DNA of 47,894 nucleotides from Caballeronia choica (GTDB lineage: Bacteria > Pseudomonadota > Gammaproteobacteria > Burkholderiales > Burkholderiaceae): positions 1-47,894 of the forward strand of contig NZ_FCON02000059.1 of the NCBI RefSeq assembly GCF_001544535.1. The letters run 5' to 3'. The stretch's first letter is position 1. Every line of letters starts with the position of its first letter. The translations under genes and the position numbers were made by a program. Shown here piece after piece: positions 1 through 7,220 of the stretch. A model generated the notes under the pieces. That model had not been told where the DNA came from. It saw nothing but the letters and a program-made list of their open reading frames with translations, and searched no databases.

Positions 1-2
1 TT

Positions 3-586
3 GCTCTGCCCCTGTCCGGGGCGGGACTCACTTTCTTTGCTGCTGCAAAGAAAGTAAGCAAAGAAAGCAGCTTCTCACCGCCAATGCTTGCCAGTCGCCG
101 CCAGACCGTTATGACGGAGTGGTCCAACCGGGGGAGTGTCGTTAGCGGGGTTTCCCCGTTGTTGGCATGTAGAAGAGGCGCGCACGTCGCACCGTTAAAC
201 GAAGTGGACCAGCAGTCATACATCCAGCCTCGCGCTACGCGCTCACCCGTCAGGCAAACCGAAACCCGAAGCCCCTCGCTATATCTACGTCCTACGTTCG
301 TGCTGTCGCTTGCTTCAATTCACCACGACTGGCAAACCTGTCGTCGAGCACGAAGTGCCATGACGGATGAATGACTGCTGATCCACTCCGTATGGCGGTG
401 CGACGTGCGCGCCTCTTCTACATGCCAACAACGATGAAACCCCGCTAACGACACTCCCCCGGTTGAACCACTCCGTTTCGAGTGCGGGTGAAGACGTGTT
501 AGGGCTGGCGTTTGAAAGCTGCTTTCTTTGCTTACTTTCTTTGCAGCAGCAAAGAAAGTGAGTCCCGCCCCGGACAGGGGCAGAGC
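3..586. repeat. Large two-tier inverted repeat at the left edge
   Basis: Outer arms 3-73 and 516-586 are perfect 71-bp inverted copies. Inner arms of equal length, 114-225 and 365-476, are imperfect inverted copies, and both pairs share a centre near 295, so the whole block is one palindrome of about 584 bp. Each outer arm also contains its own hairpin (stem 30-40 with 45-55, loop TGCT). The spacer 226-364 has no convincing gene. Short reading frames inside are repeat-derived and have neither a ribosome site nor a recognisable domain. I recall this CTTTCTTTGC-rich sequence as recurrent in Burkholderia-group intergenic DNA; that is memory, not a search. No transposase is visible and flanking duplications cannot be tested because the left flank is at the window edge. 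Confidence 0.85.
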
Positions 587-759
587 TAATAAACCAAAAA
601 CAATACAAGTTCCATAGAAGCCCAAGCGCATCAAACGGTGTAAACAACACCCACCCCCAAGCGCCAGCGGCCACCCTAGGGCATATCCCGACATTACCCC
701 CGCTCATAACCCGGCCGAAAAATCATCGATTCAGCCCGGATCGCATCCTCTCGCACAAT

Positions 760-798
760 CGGTTCCGTCGATCACCTCCTGAACGGAAAACGGAACCG
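760..798 (+). promoter_or_regulatory. Leader hairpin with anti-Shine-Dalgarno-like loop upstream of the Fae homologue
   Basis: A perfect 9-bp inverted repeat, CGGTTCCGT (760-768) and ACGGAACCG (790-798), lies just before the ATG at 803. The loop carries GATCACCTCCT (770-780), which matches the 3' tail of 16S rRNA, that is, an anti-Shine-Dalgarno sequence. The GGA at 792-794, the only plausible ribosome-binding purines for this gene, is in the right arm, so folding would hide it. Translational control is inferred from position and pairing only. Confidence 0.45.
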
Positions 799-802
799 CG
801 CA

Positions 803-1330
803 ATGTCAGCAAACGAACAGCAGCAAAAACTCTTCATCGGTGAGGGCTTCGAAGGCCCCGGCGTCAATCTCGCCCACATCAACGTCCTCGTCGGACCGCG
901 CACCGGCCCCGCAGGTCAGGCGTTTGCCACCGCGCTCGCCACGCCGTCGGCGGGACATGCGCCGTTCGTCGTGATCGCGCGGCCCGGCGTGCCCGCCAAG
1001 CCGCTCACGCTCTACGTGAACAAGGCGCAAATCGAAGGCGAGTTCCACGGCAATGCCACCTGGGGCGCGTCGCAGGCAGGGATCGCGAAAGCGGTCGTCG
1101 AGTCGCTGGAGGACGGCACGCTGCCGCCCGAAGCGGAGAACGAGTGGGTCGTCGTCTCGGCGAACTGGGTCAATCCGAAGACCGACGATCTCGACGCCGT
1201 CTACCAGAACAACTACCGCGCGGCGAAAAACGCCATCAAGGCCGCGATGCTCGGCCTGCCGAAACGGGACGAAGTCTTCGCCGCCGCGCGCGAAGTATCG
1301 AACCCGTTCTACACGCCCAACCTGCGCTAA
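803..1330 (+). CDS. Formaldehyde-activating enzyme (Fae) homologue
   Basis: 175 residues, the usual length for Fae, a cytosolic enzyme that accelerates condensation of formaldehyde with tetrahydromethanopterin. The family N-terminal signature is present: A-H-I at 24-26 followed by V-G-P-R at 30-33, with His25 at the position of the catalytic histidine of characterised Fae. The central segment with KPLTLYVNKAQI (about 66-77) and the W-G-x-x-Q-A-G-I-A stretch also fit the family. It is the first gene of an operon with an aldo/keto reductase, aldehyde dehydrogenase and MFS carrier. No methanopterin-pathway gene (mtdB, mch, fhc) is in the window, so the cofactor, and even formaldehyde as the substrate, is inference. 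Many proteobacteria carry divergent Fae paralogues of unknown role and this may be one. Confidence 0.85.
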   Translation: MSANEQQQKLFIGEGFEGPGVNLAHINVLVGPRTGPAGQAFATALATPSAGHAPFVVIARPGVPAKPLTLYVNKAQIEGEFHGNATWGASQAGIAKAVVESLEDGTLPPEAENEWVVVSANWVNPKTDDLDAVYQNNYRAAKNAIKAAMLGLPKRDEVFAAAREVSNPFYTPNLR

Positions 1331-1350
1331 GGCGCACCCCAGACAACGCC

Positions 1351-1370
1351 GGCCGGACCGTCGTCCGGCC
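1351..1370 (+). promoter_or_regulatory. Intercistronic hairpin before the aldo/keto reductase
   Basis: GGCCGGAC (1351-1358) and GTCCGGCC (1363-1370) form a perfect 8-bp stem with a CGTC loop. It directly abuts the ribosome-binding AAGGAG (1371-1376) of the next gene. There is no T-run, so it is not a classical terminator. Protection of the upstream mRNA 3' end or tuning of downstream initiation are plausible roles. Confidence 0.5.
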
Positions 1371-1383
1371 AAGGAGACTGCAA

Positions 1384-2421
1384 ATGGAATTTGTACGCCT
1401 CGGCCACTCGGGCCTGAAGGTTTCGCGCTTGTGCCTCGGCACGATGAACATGGGCACGCCGCAATGGAAACCGTGGATCTTCGATGAAAAGCAAAGCGAA
1501 CCGATCGTGCGTCACGCGCTGGAAGCGGGCGTCAATTTCATCGACCTCGCCGACTTCTATTCGACGGGCGTCGGCGAAGAAGTCGTCGGCCGGATTCTCG
1601 GGCGGCTCGCGCGCCGTGAGGAAATCGTCGTGACGACGAAGGTCGGCTACGACATGGGCACGTATCAGAACGCGGGCGGCCATTCGCGCAAGCACATCAT
1701 GGACGGCATCGACGGGTCGCTGAAGCGTCTCGGCATGGACTACGTCGACATCTACATGCTGCATTACTTCGACGTGAACACGCCGGTCGAGGAAACGATG
1801 GCCGCGCTCGACGACGTGGTGCGCTCGGGCAAGGCGCGCTATATCGGCGTCTCGACGATGTACACGTGGCAGCTCGCCAAGATCATGCAGGCCTGCGAGC
1901 GCCACGGCTGGCACAAGCCGATCAACATGCAGTTGCAACTGAACCTCGCGTATCGCGAGGAAGAGCGCGAAATGATGCCGTATTGCGCGGACCAGGGGCT
2001 CGGCGTGTCGGTGTTCAGCCCGCTCGCGCGCGGCCTCTTGACGTGCGACGCCGCGTCGACGCGCAATCAGACCGACTTCTTTACCGCGCAGATGTACGGC
2101 GACGCAGCCTCACGCGAGATCGCGGCGTCGGTCGCGCGGGTGGCGGCGCGCCGTGGCGTGAGCGCGGCGCAGATCGCCCAGGCTTGGGTGCTCCAGAACA
2201 GCGGCGTGGCGAGCATGCTCGTCGGCGCCGATTCTCCCGCGCAATTCGACAGCGCGCTCGCCGCGCTCGGCACGCAACTCGACGCCGACGAACTGTACGA
2301 ACTCGAGCGTAACTACACGCCGTGCGACCTCATCAACGACTACACGGCGGGACGCCGCATCGCACGCGCACCACGCGCGCCGCGCGGCACGTTCGGCCAC
2401 GCACTGGAGCAGGCGGCATGA
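1384..2421 (+). CDS. Aldo/keto reductase
   Basis: 345-residue soluble NAD(P)H-dependent reductase of the AKR superfamily (TIM barrel), which typically reduces aldehydes or ketones to alcohols. The catalytic tetrad is visible: Asp54 and Tyr59 in the FIDLADFYS segment, Lys86 after TT, and His127 in YMLHYFD. The ATG at 1384 is chosen because AAGGAG precedes it at good spacing; the reading frame is open further upstream but overlaps the Fae homologue. Its stop overlaps the start of the next gene (ATGA at 2418-2421), indicating translational coupling with the aldehyde dehydrogenase. The substrate is unknown. Position between a Fae homologue and an aldehyde dehydrogenase suggests aldehyde detoxification or use. 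Confidence 0.92.
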   Translation: MEFVRLGHSGLKVSRLCLGTMNMGTPQWKPWIFDEKQSEPIVRHALEAGVNFIDLADFYSTGVGEEVVGRILGRLARREEIVVTTKVGYDMGTYQNAGGHSRKHIMDGIDGSLKRLGMDYVDIYMLHYFDVNTPVEETMAALDDVVRSGKARYIGVSTMYTWQLAKIMQACERHGWHKPINMQLQLNLAYREEEREMMPYCADQGLGVSVFSPLARGLLTCDAASTRNQTDFFTAQMYGDAASREIAASVARVAARRGVSAAQIAQAWVLQNSGVASMLVGADSPAQFDSALAALGTQLDADELYELERNYTPCDLINDYTAGRRIARAPRAPRGTFGHALEQAA

Positions 2422-3854
2422 GCTTGATGCGCAACGGCCATTACATCGACGGCGCCTGGCACGCCGGCAAGGAAACCTACACGGTCCGTAATCCCGCGAC
2501 CGGCGCGACGATCGCCGAGGTCGCGAAGGCAGGCGCCGCGGAAACGCAGCGCGCCATCGATGCGGCGCAACGCGCCTTTCCCGCCTGGCGCGCCTTGACG
2601 GCGAAGGAACGCGGCGCGCGCGTGAAACGCTGGGGCGAACTGATGCTCGCCCAGCGCGACGCGCTCGCAGAACTCCTGACGCGCGAACAGGGCAAGCCGC
2701 TCGCCGAAGCGAAGGGCGAAGTCGCGTATGCGGCGAGCTTCCTCGAATGGTTCGCGGAAGAAGCCAAGCGCAGCTACGGCGACGTCATCCCGAGCCCGAA
2801 GCCCGATTCGAAGATCGTCGTGACGCGCGAACCGGTGGGCGTGGTCGCCGCGATCACGCCGTGGAATTTCCCGCTCGCGATGATCACGCGCAAGGCCGGC
2901 CCCGCGCTCGCGGCCGGCTGCACGATGGTGTTGAAGCCGTCGGAGGAAACGCCGTTGAGCGCGTTCGCGCTCGCCGTGCTCGCCGAAGAAGCCGGCGTTC
3001 CGCCCGGCGTGTTCAACATCGTGTCCGGCGACGCGCTGGCGATCGGCGCGACGCTCACCGCGTCGCCGGTCGTGCGCAAGCTTTCGTTCACGGGCTCGAC
3101 GCGCGTCGGCAAGCTGCTCGCCGCGCAATCGGCTGAAACGCTCAAGAAACTGTCGCTCGAACTGGGCGGCAACGCGCCTTTCATCGTCTTCGACGACGCC
3201 GATCTCGACGCCGCCGTGCAGGGCGCGATGGCATCGAAATTCCGCAATACCGGGCAGACCTGCGTGTGCGTGAACCGTTTCTACGTGCAGGACGGCATCT
3301 ACGACGCGTTCACGCGACGGCTCGCCGAGACGGTGAACAAGCTGCGCATCGGCGATGCGTTGCAGGGCGAGGTCGACCAAGGCCCGCTGATCAACGAAGC
3401 GGCGCTGAAAAAAGTGCGGCAACACGTCGACGACGCGCTGAAGCACGGCGCGACGGTGCTCACAGGCGGCCGGCCGCATCCGCTCGGCGGGACGTTCTAC
3501 GAGCCGACCGTCCTCACCGACGCGAACGAAGCCATGCTCGTCGCCCAGGAAGAAACCTTCGGCCCGGTGGCCGCGTGCTTTCGCTTCAGCACCGAAGCCG
3601 AGGTGATCGAACGGGCGAACAACACGCCGTTCGGCCTGTCCGCGTACTTCTACACACGCGATCTGGGCCGCGCGTGGCGGGTCGCCGATGCGCTCGAGAG
3701 CGGCATGGTCGGCATCAACGAAGGACTCATTTCGACGGAGGTCGCGCCGTTCGGCGGCGTCAAGCAATCCGGCCTGGGCCGCGAAGGATCGAAGTACGGA
3801 CTCGATGAATACGTCGAACTGAAATACATGATGATGAGCGGCCTCGGCCGATAA
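2418..3854 (+). CDS. gabD: NAD(P)-dependent succinate-semialdehyde dehydrogenase-type ALDH
   Basis: 478 residues, full length for GabD-type aldehyde dehydrogenases, which oxidise succinate semialdehyde to succinate. Family landmarks run in order: ITPWNFP with Asn150, the cofactor-binding KPSEETP (173-179), FTGST (224-228), general base Glu248 in LELGGN, and nucleophile Cys282 in TGQTCVC. The C-terminus (FGGVKQSGLGREGSKYG) matches the GabD subgroup closely. The start overlaps the aldo/keto reductase stop by 4 bp. Resemblance to E. coli GabD extends along the whole chain, but no gabT is nearby and the operon context suggests the true substrate could be another semialdehyde, so the symbol is by family. 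Confidence 0.9.
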   Translation: MSLMRNGHYIDGAWHAGKETYTVRNPATGATIAEVAKAGAAETQRAIDAAQRAFPAWRALTAKERGARVKRWGELMLAQRDALAELLTREQGKPLAEAKGEVAYAASFLEWFAEEAKRSYGDVIPSPKPDSKIVVTREPVGVVAAITPWNFPLAMITRKAGPALAAGCTMVLKPSEETPLSAFALAVLAEEAGVPPGVFNIVSGDALAIGATLTASPVVRKLSFTGSTRVGKLLAAQSAETLKKLSLELGGNAPFIVFDDADLDAAVQGAMASKFRNTGQTCVCVNRFYVQDGIYDAFTRRLAETVNKLRIGDALQGEVDQGPLINEAALKKVRQHVDDALKHGATVLTGGRPHPLGGTFYEPTVLTDANEAMLVAQEETFGPVAACFRFSTEAEVIERANNTPFGLSAYFYTRDLGRAWRVADALESGMVGINEGLISTEVAPFGGVKQSGLGREGSKYGLDEYVELKYMMMSGLGR

Positions 3855-3862
3855 ATCGTCCA

Positions 3863-3896
3863 CGGCTGGCGCCGCGCGCGAAGCGGGCACCAGCCG
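3863..3896 (+). promoter_or_regulatory. Intercistronic hairpin before the MFS gene
   Basis: CGGCTGG (3863-3869) and CCAGCCG (3890-3896) pair, and GCC/GGC inside can extend the stem. It fills the gap between gabD and the MFS gene and has no T-run. Like the hairpin at 1351-1370 it sits upstream of a strong AAGGAG ribosome site, so mRNA stabilisation or differential expression is more likely than termination. Confidence 0.4.
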
Positions 3897-3923
3897 CATG
3901 AAACCTCATATAAGGAGACGCCG

Positions 3924-5327
3924 ATGAGCCAGCAGGAAATACAGGCCGCCACGCCCGGAATGATCGCGCAGCCGGCAATTGCCACGCACCTACCGCATCA
4001 ATCACATCAGTCGCCCCGCCCCGTCGCCCTCGACGATCTTCCGCTCAACCGTTTTCACGTGAAGATCGCGGGCCTGACGTTCGGCGCGCACTTCACGGAG
4101 GGCTATGCGCTCGGCACAGTTGGCTATGCGCTGACGTCGCTGAACCGGCAGATTCCGCTCGACGCGTTCTGGATGGGCGCAATCGGCTGTTCCGCGCTGA
4201 TCGGCATCTTCCTCGGCAGCCTGTTCTTCGGCTGGCTCTCGGACCGGCTCGGCCGCCAGCGGATTTTCCTGACGAGCTTCATCATCATCACGCTCGCCGC
4301 GTTCATGCAGTTCTTCGCGTCCTCGCCGCTCGAATTGTTCTTCTTGCGCGTGCTGATCGGCATCGGAATGGGCGGCGACTTCACGGTCGGTCACGCGATC
4401 CTGGCGGAGTTTTCGCCGCGCAAGCATCGTGGCGCGCTGCTCGGCTCGTTCAGTGTCGTATGGACCATCGGCTACGTGGCCGCGAACGTGCTCGGCCTGC
4501 ATTACGGCGATGCGGTTCCTGACGCGTGGCGCTGGCTGCTGGCGTCGGCGAGCGTGCCGGCGCTGATCGTGCTGCTCCTGCGCATCGGCACGCCCGAGTC
4601 GCCGCGCTGGCTCCTCGGCAAGGGGCGCGCCGCCGAGGCGCACTCCATCGTCGCGAAGCATTTCGGCGCGCACGTGACGCTCGACTCGGACAGCGCCGCC
4701 GATTCGCACGGCAGCAAGGGCGGCTATGCGCGCCTTTTCCGCAAAGACCTGATCCGGCGCACGCTGTTCAATTGCGCGTTTTTCGTGTGCCTCGTGATTC
4801 CCTACTTCGCGATCTACACGTTCCTGCCGGGCATTCTCAAGGTGGTCGGATTGAACGACGGTTTCGGCGCCGACCTGCTTCTGAACGCGTTTCTCGTCGT
4901 CGGCGCGGTGATCGGCATCTGGCTCACGATCAAGTTGCCACGGCGCCATTTCCTGATCGGATCGTTCGCCGTGACATGCGCGATGCTGGTTGCATTGAGC
5001 GTGCTGCCTTCGTCGGCGACGCTCGCGATGATCCTCGCCTTCGCCGTCTTCACACTGACGATGTCGGCGTTCAGCAATCTGGTCGGCGTGTTTCCGCCGG
5101 AGTGCTTTCCGACCGAAGTCCGCGCATGCGGCGTCGGGCTCGCAATCGCATGCAGCCGGCTCGGCTCGGCGATCGGCACGTTCCTGCTGCCGGTCGGCAT
5201 CGCGCGCTTCGGGTTCCACGCGACGATGATGGCGCTCGCGGGCGTGCTGTTGATCGGGATGATCGTCTCGATTGCCTGGGCGCCCGAGACGAAGAACCTC
5301 ACGCTGCGCGACGCCAGCCGCGCCTGA
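3924..5327 (+). CDS. MFS transporter, sugar/aromatic-acid porter type
   Basis: 467-residue inner-membrane carrier with twelve predicted membrane segments. The loop 2-3 MFS signature G-W-L-S-D-R-L-G-R-Q-R is present around residues 108-118, and the sugar-porter-like P-E-S-P-R-W-L motif follows segment 6. The C-terminus ends with the P-E-T-K family motif. An unusual His/Pro/Gln-rich cytoplasmic N-terminus of about 35 residues precedes D-D-L-P-L-N-R-F-H, a motif typical of this carrier group. AAGGAG lies just upstream of the ATG. As the last gene of the aldehyde operon it probably imports the compound whose breakdown yields the aldehydes; the substrate is not readable from sequence. Confidence 0.9.
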   Translation: MSQQEIQAATPGMIAQPAIATHLPHQSHQSPRPVALDDLPLNRFHVKIAGLTFGAHFTEGYALGTVGYALTSLNRQIPLDAFWMGAIGCSALIGIFLGSLFFGWLSDRLGRQRIFLTSFIIITLAAFMQFFASSPLELFFLRVLIGIGMGGDFTVGHAILAEFSPRKHRGALLGSFSVVWTIGYVAANVLGLHYGDAVPDAWRWLLASASVPALIVLLLRIGTPESPRWLLGKGRAAEAHSIVAKHFGAHVTLDSDSAADSHGSKGGYARLFRKDLIRRTLFNCAFFVCLVIPYFAIYTFLPGILKVVGLNDGFGADLLLNAFLVVGAVIGIWLTIKLPRRHFLIGSFAVTCAMLVALSVLPSSATLAMILAFAVFTLTMSAFSNLVGVFPPECFPTEVRACGVGLAIACSRLGSAIGTFLLPVGIARFGFHATMMALAGVLLIGMIVSIAWAPETKNLTLRDASRA

Positions 5328-5355
5328 GCGGCAGAGGCTTGAGGTGGCGTGCGCA

Positions 5356-6222
5356 TCACGCGCCCGCCACCTGCGCCAACAGCCACGCGCCCAAAGCGCT
5401 TACATGTTCCGACTCGACGTGCCGCGACGGCACGTCGAACCAGTAGCCGTAAGGGCCGATCACCTCAACCTCCGATATCTTGACGAGCACGCCGTCGGCG
5501 AGTTCGTCGGCGATCATGTTCAGGTCGACGACCGCGAGCCCCACGCCACGCCGCGCCGCGTGTATCGCCTGTTCCAGGTTCGAAAATTCGATCCCGTTGT
5601 CCGCCAGCCGTCCCGGCAGCCGCGCGGCGGCGAGCCAGTTGGGCCAGAGGTCGAGGCGGATTTCATCGTGAAGCACATGCAGGGCGGGCAGGCGTTCCAG
5701 CAGCGTCTCCACGTCTTGGCCTTTCAGCGCAGCCGTCCCCACCAGTGCGTGGCGCTCCATCATCAGCAGTTCGGAATGACCTTGCGCAAGCGGTTCACGA
5801 CCGAAGCGGATTGCGCAATGACAGGCGTCGTTCGCCTGCGTGCGCAGCGACAGTTCGACGCCCGGCAACTCCACCGCCAGAGCGTTCAGGCGCGACGAGA
5901 GCCACTGTGTGGCAAACGTCGGCGGCAGGCAGACCATCAGCCGCTCGCGACCGGATGCGCCGGCCAACTGCCGCGTGCCGCGCTCGAGGACATCGAATGC
6001 CTCGGATACGCACGGCATCAGTTGCGCGCCCGCCGGCGTCAGGCGAATGCCCTTGTGATCGCGCTCGAAGAGCTTCACGTTGAGCGATTCCTCCAGCAGC
6101 CGGATTTGCCGGCTGACCGCGCCTTGCGTGACGCACAGCGCCCGCGCCGCGCGATTAAAACTGAGATGGCGTGCCGTTTCCTCGAAGAAACGCAGTGCAA
6201 TCAATGATGGCAGCCGCCGCAT
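5356..6222 (-). CDS. LysR-family transcriptional regulator (GcvA-like)
   Basis: 288 residues. The N-terminal winged helix-turn-helix is clear (residues 5-65, with A-A-R-A-L-C-V-T-Q-G-A-V-S-R-Q-I as recognition region), followed by a linker helix and a LysR substrate-binding domain from about 90. The opening R-R-L-P-S-L-I-A-L-R-F-F-E is typical of the GcvA-like subgroup. It is convergent with the MFS gene of the aldehyde operon, with only 28 bp between stop codons, and a hairpin (5342-5349 with 5365-5372) spans the junction. LysR genes usually lie divergent from their targets, so control of the neighbouring operon is only a possibility. Confidence 0.93.
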   Translation of the reverse strand: MRRLPSLIALRFFEETARHLSFNRAARALCVTQGAVSRQIRLLEESLNVKLFERDHKGIRLTPAGAQLMPCVSEAFDVLERGTRQLAGASGRERLMVCLPPTFATQWLSSRLNALAVELPGVELSLRTQANDACHCAIRFGREPLAQGHSELLMMERHALVGTAALKGQDVETLLERLPALHVLHDEIRLDLWPNWLAAARLPGRLADNGIEFSNLEQAIHAARRGVGLAVVDLNMIADELADGVLVKISEVEVIGPYGYWFDVPSRHVESEHVSALGAWLLAQVAGA

Positions 6223-6473
6223 GTCCAGACCCTCGCTTTCCGACTCTTTCGTTCAACCCTGACGTTGATGAAGCTTCGCACGGTCGAGCTTCACTGTCTC
6301 CTCGTCCGAACGGCTGATCGAGTGCGCCCGAAGCGCACTGGTCAAGCCGTTCGAAACGCGAACGATAGCCCGCGCGGGCAACGGCGGAGGTCAATTTTCT
6401 TGTCGGCGGAGGGGATTGCGCTGCGGTGCGATCTTCTATCGCGCGGATGACCGGACGATCGCCGGCGAACGCC

Positions 6474-7220
6474 TCAGTCGAAGGCCAGCGCCCGCGCGAC
6501 GCCGAGTGCATGCCGCGCCTGAATGAGCGACGTCCGCGCGGCGCGTGCGTCGCCAGCGAGACGCAGCAGTGCGCCCAGTTGCGACGGCTGGCGCAGCAAT
6601 TCGCGCAGGATCGGCATGATGGCCGTGTGACCGTCGTCGCGCAGACCGGCGGTCGCCGCCTTTGGCAGCGTGCGCCACGCGGGGTCGACGATCGAGCGGC
6701 ACACCGCGAACGGCAACCCGCGCGCGGTCGCGATGGCGCCCGCGATGTGCGACTCCATATCGACGGCGAGCGCGCCCGTCGACTGGTGAAGCGAGCGCTT
6801 GTCGCGCTCGCTCGTGACGGGCGCCGTGACGCCGGCCATCGTGCCGCGCCGCGTCAGGGCCGCGAGCGGCGTGCCGATGAAGGCCTCGGCGATGCGGTTC
6901 GACCAGACGGCGTCGGTGGCAAGCCGTCCGAACGGACCGCAGACCGCATCGGCGACGATCAGCGTGCCCGGCTGCAAATCCGGCGCGAGCCCGCCCGCCG
7001 TCCCGAAGCTGATAATGCCCGAGCAACCGCGCGCCACGGCTTCGCTGAGCGCGCGTTCGAGCCAGTCGGCGCGTGCCGCGAACACGACGGTTACGCCCGA
7101 CCCGCGCACGATTTTCGCCTCGAACGCCATGCCGGTGACGGCCACGACGGGCACGCCCGCCCGCCCGCCGTCCGGTACGCGGCGAAAAGCGCGGGCGTCG
7201 CGGGCGTCGTTCGCGCTCAC
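6474..7220 (-). CDS. hpnG: Hopanoid-associated phosphorylase/nucleosidase HpnG
   Basis: 248 residues from a GTG start at 7220 that overlaps the shc stop codon (ATGTGA). HpnG removes adenine from adenosylhopane to give ribosylhopane in extended-hopanoid synthesis. The fold is the nucleoside phosphorylase (PNP/UDP) type: PVVAVTGMAFEAKIV near the start, a glycine-rich SFGTAGGL motif, and A-V-D-M-E-S-H, the Met-Glu substrate signature, in the middle. An internal ATG at MAFEAK would truncate the first strand, so GTG is preferred. It is the last gene of the hpnD-hpnE-shc-hpnG operon. Confidence 0.88.
   Translation of the reverse strand: MSANDARDARAFRRVPDGGRAGVPVVAVTGMAFEAKIVRGSGVTVVFAARADWLERALSEAVARGCSGIISFGTAGGLAPDLQPGTLIVADAVCGPFGRLATDAVWSNRIAEAFIGTPLAALTRRGTMAGVTAPVTSERDKRSLHQSTGALAVDMESHIAGAIATARGLPFAVCRSIVDPAWRTLPKAATAGLRDDGHTAIMPILRELLRQPSQLGALLRLAGDARAARTSLIQARHALGVARALAFD

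Noticed and set aside
84-707. Short reading frames inside the left inverted repeat
   Set aside because: Their sequence is dictated by the repeat arms on both strands, with no ribosome site or domain.
5342-5372. Hairpin at the MFS/LysR convergent junction as a terminator
   Set aside because: It has no T-run on either strand and overlaps the LysR coding end, so intrinsic termination is not supported.
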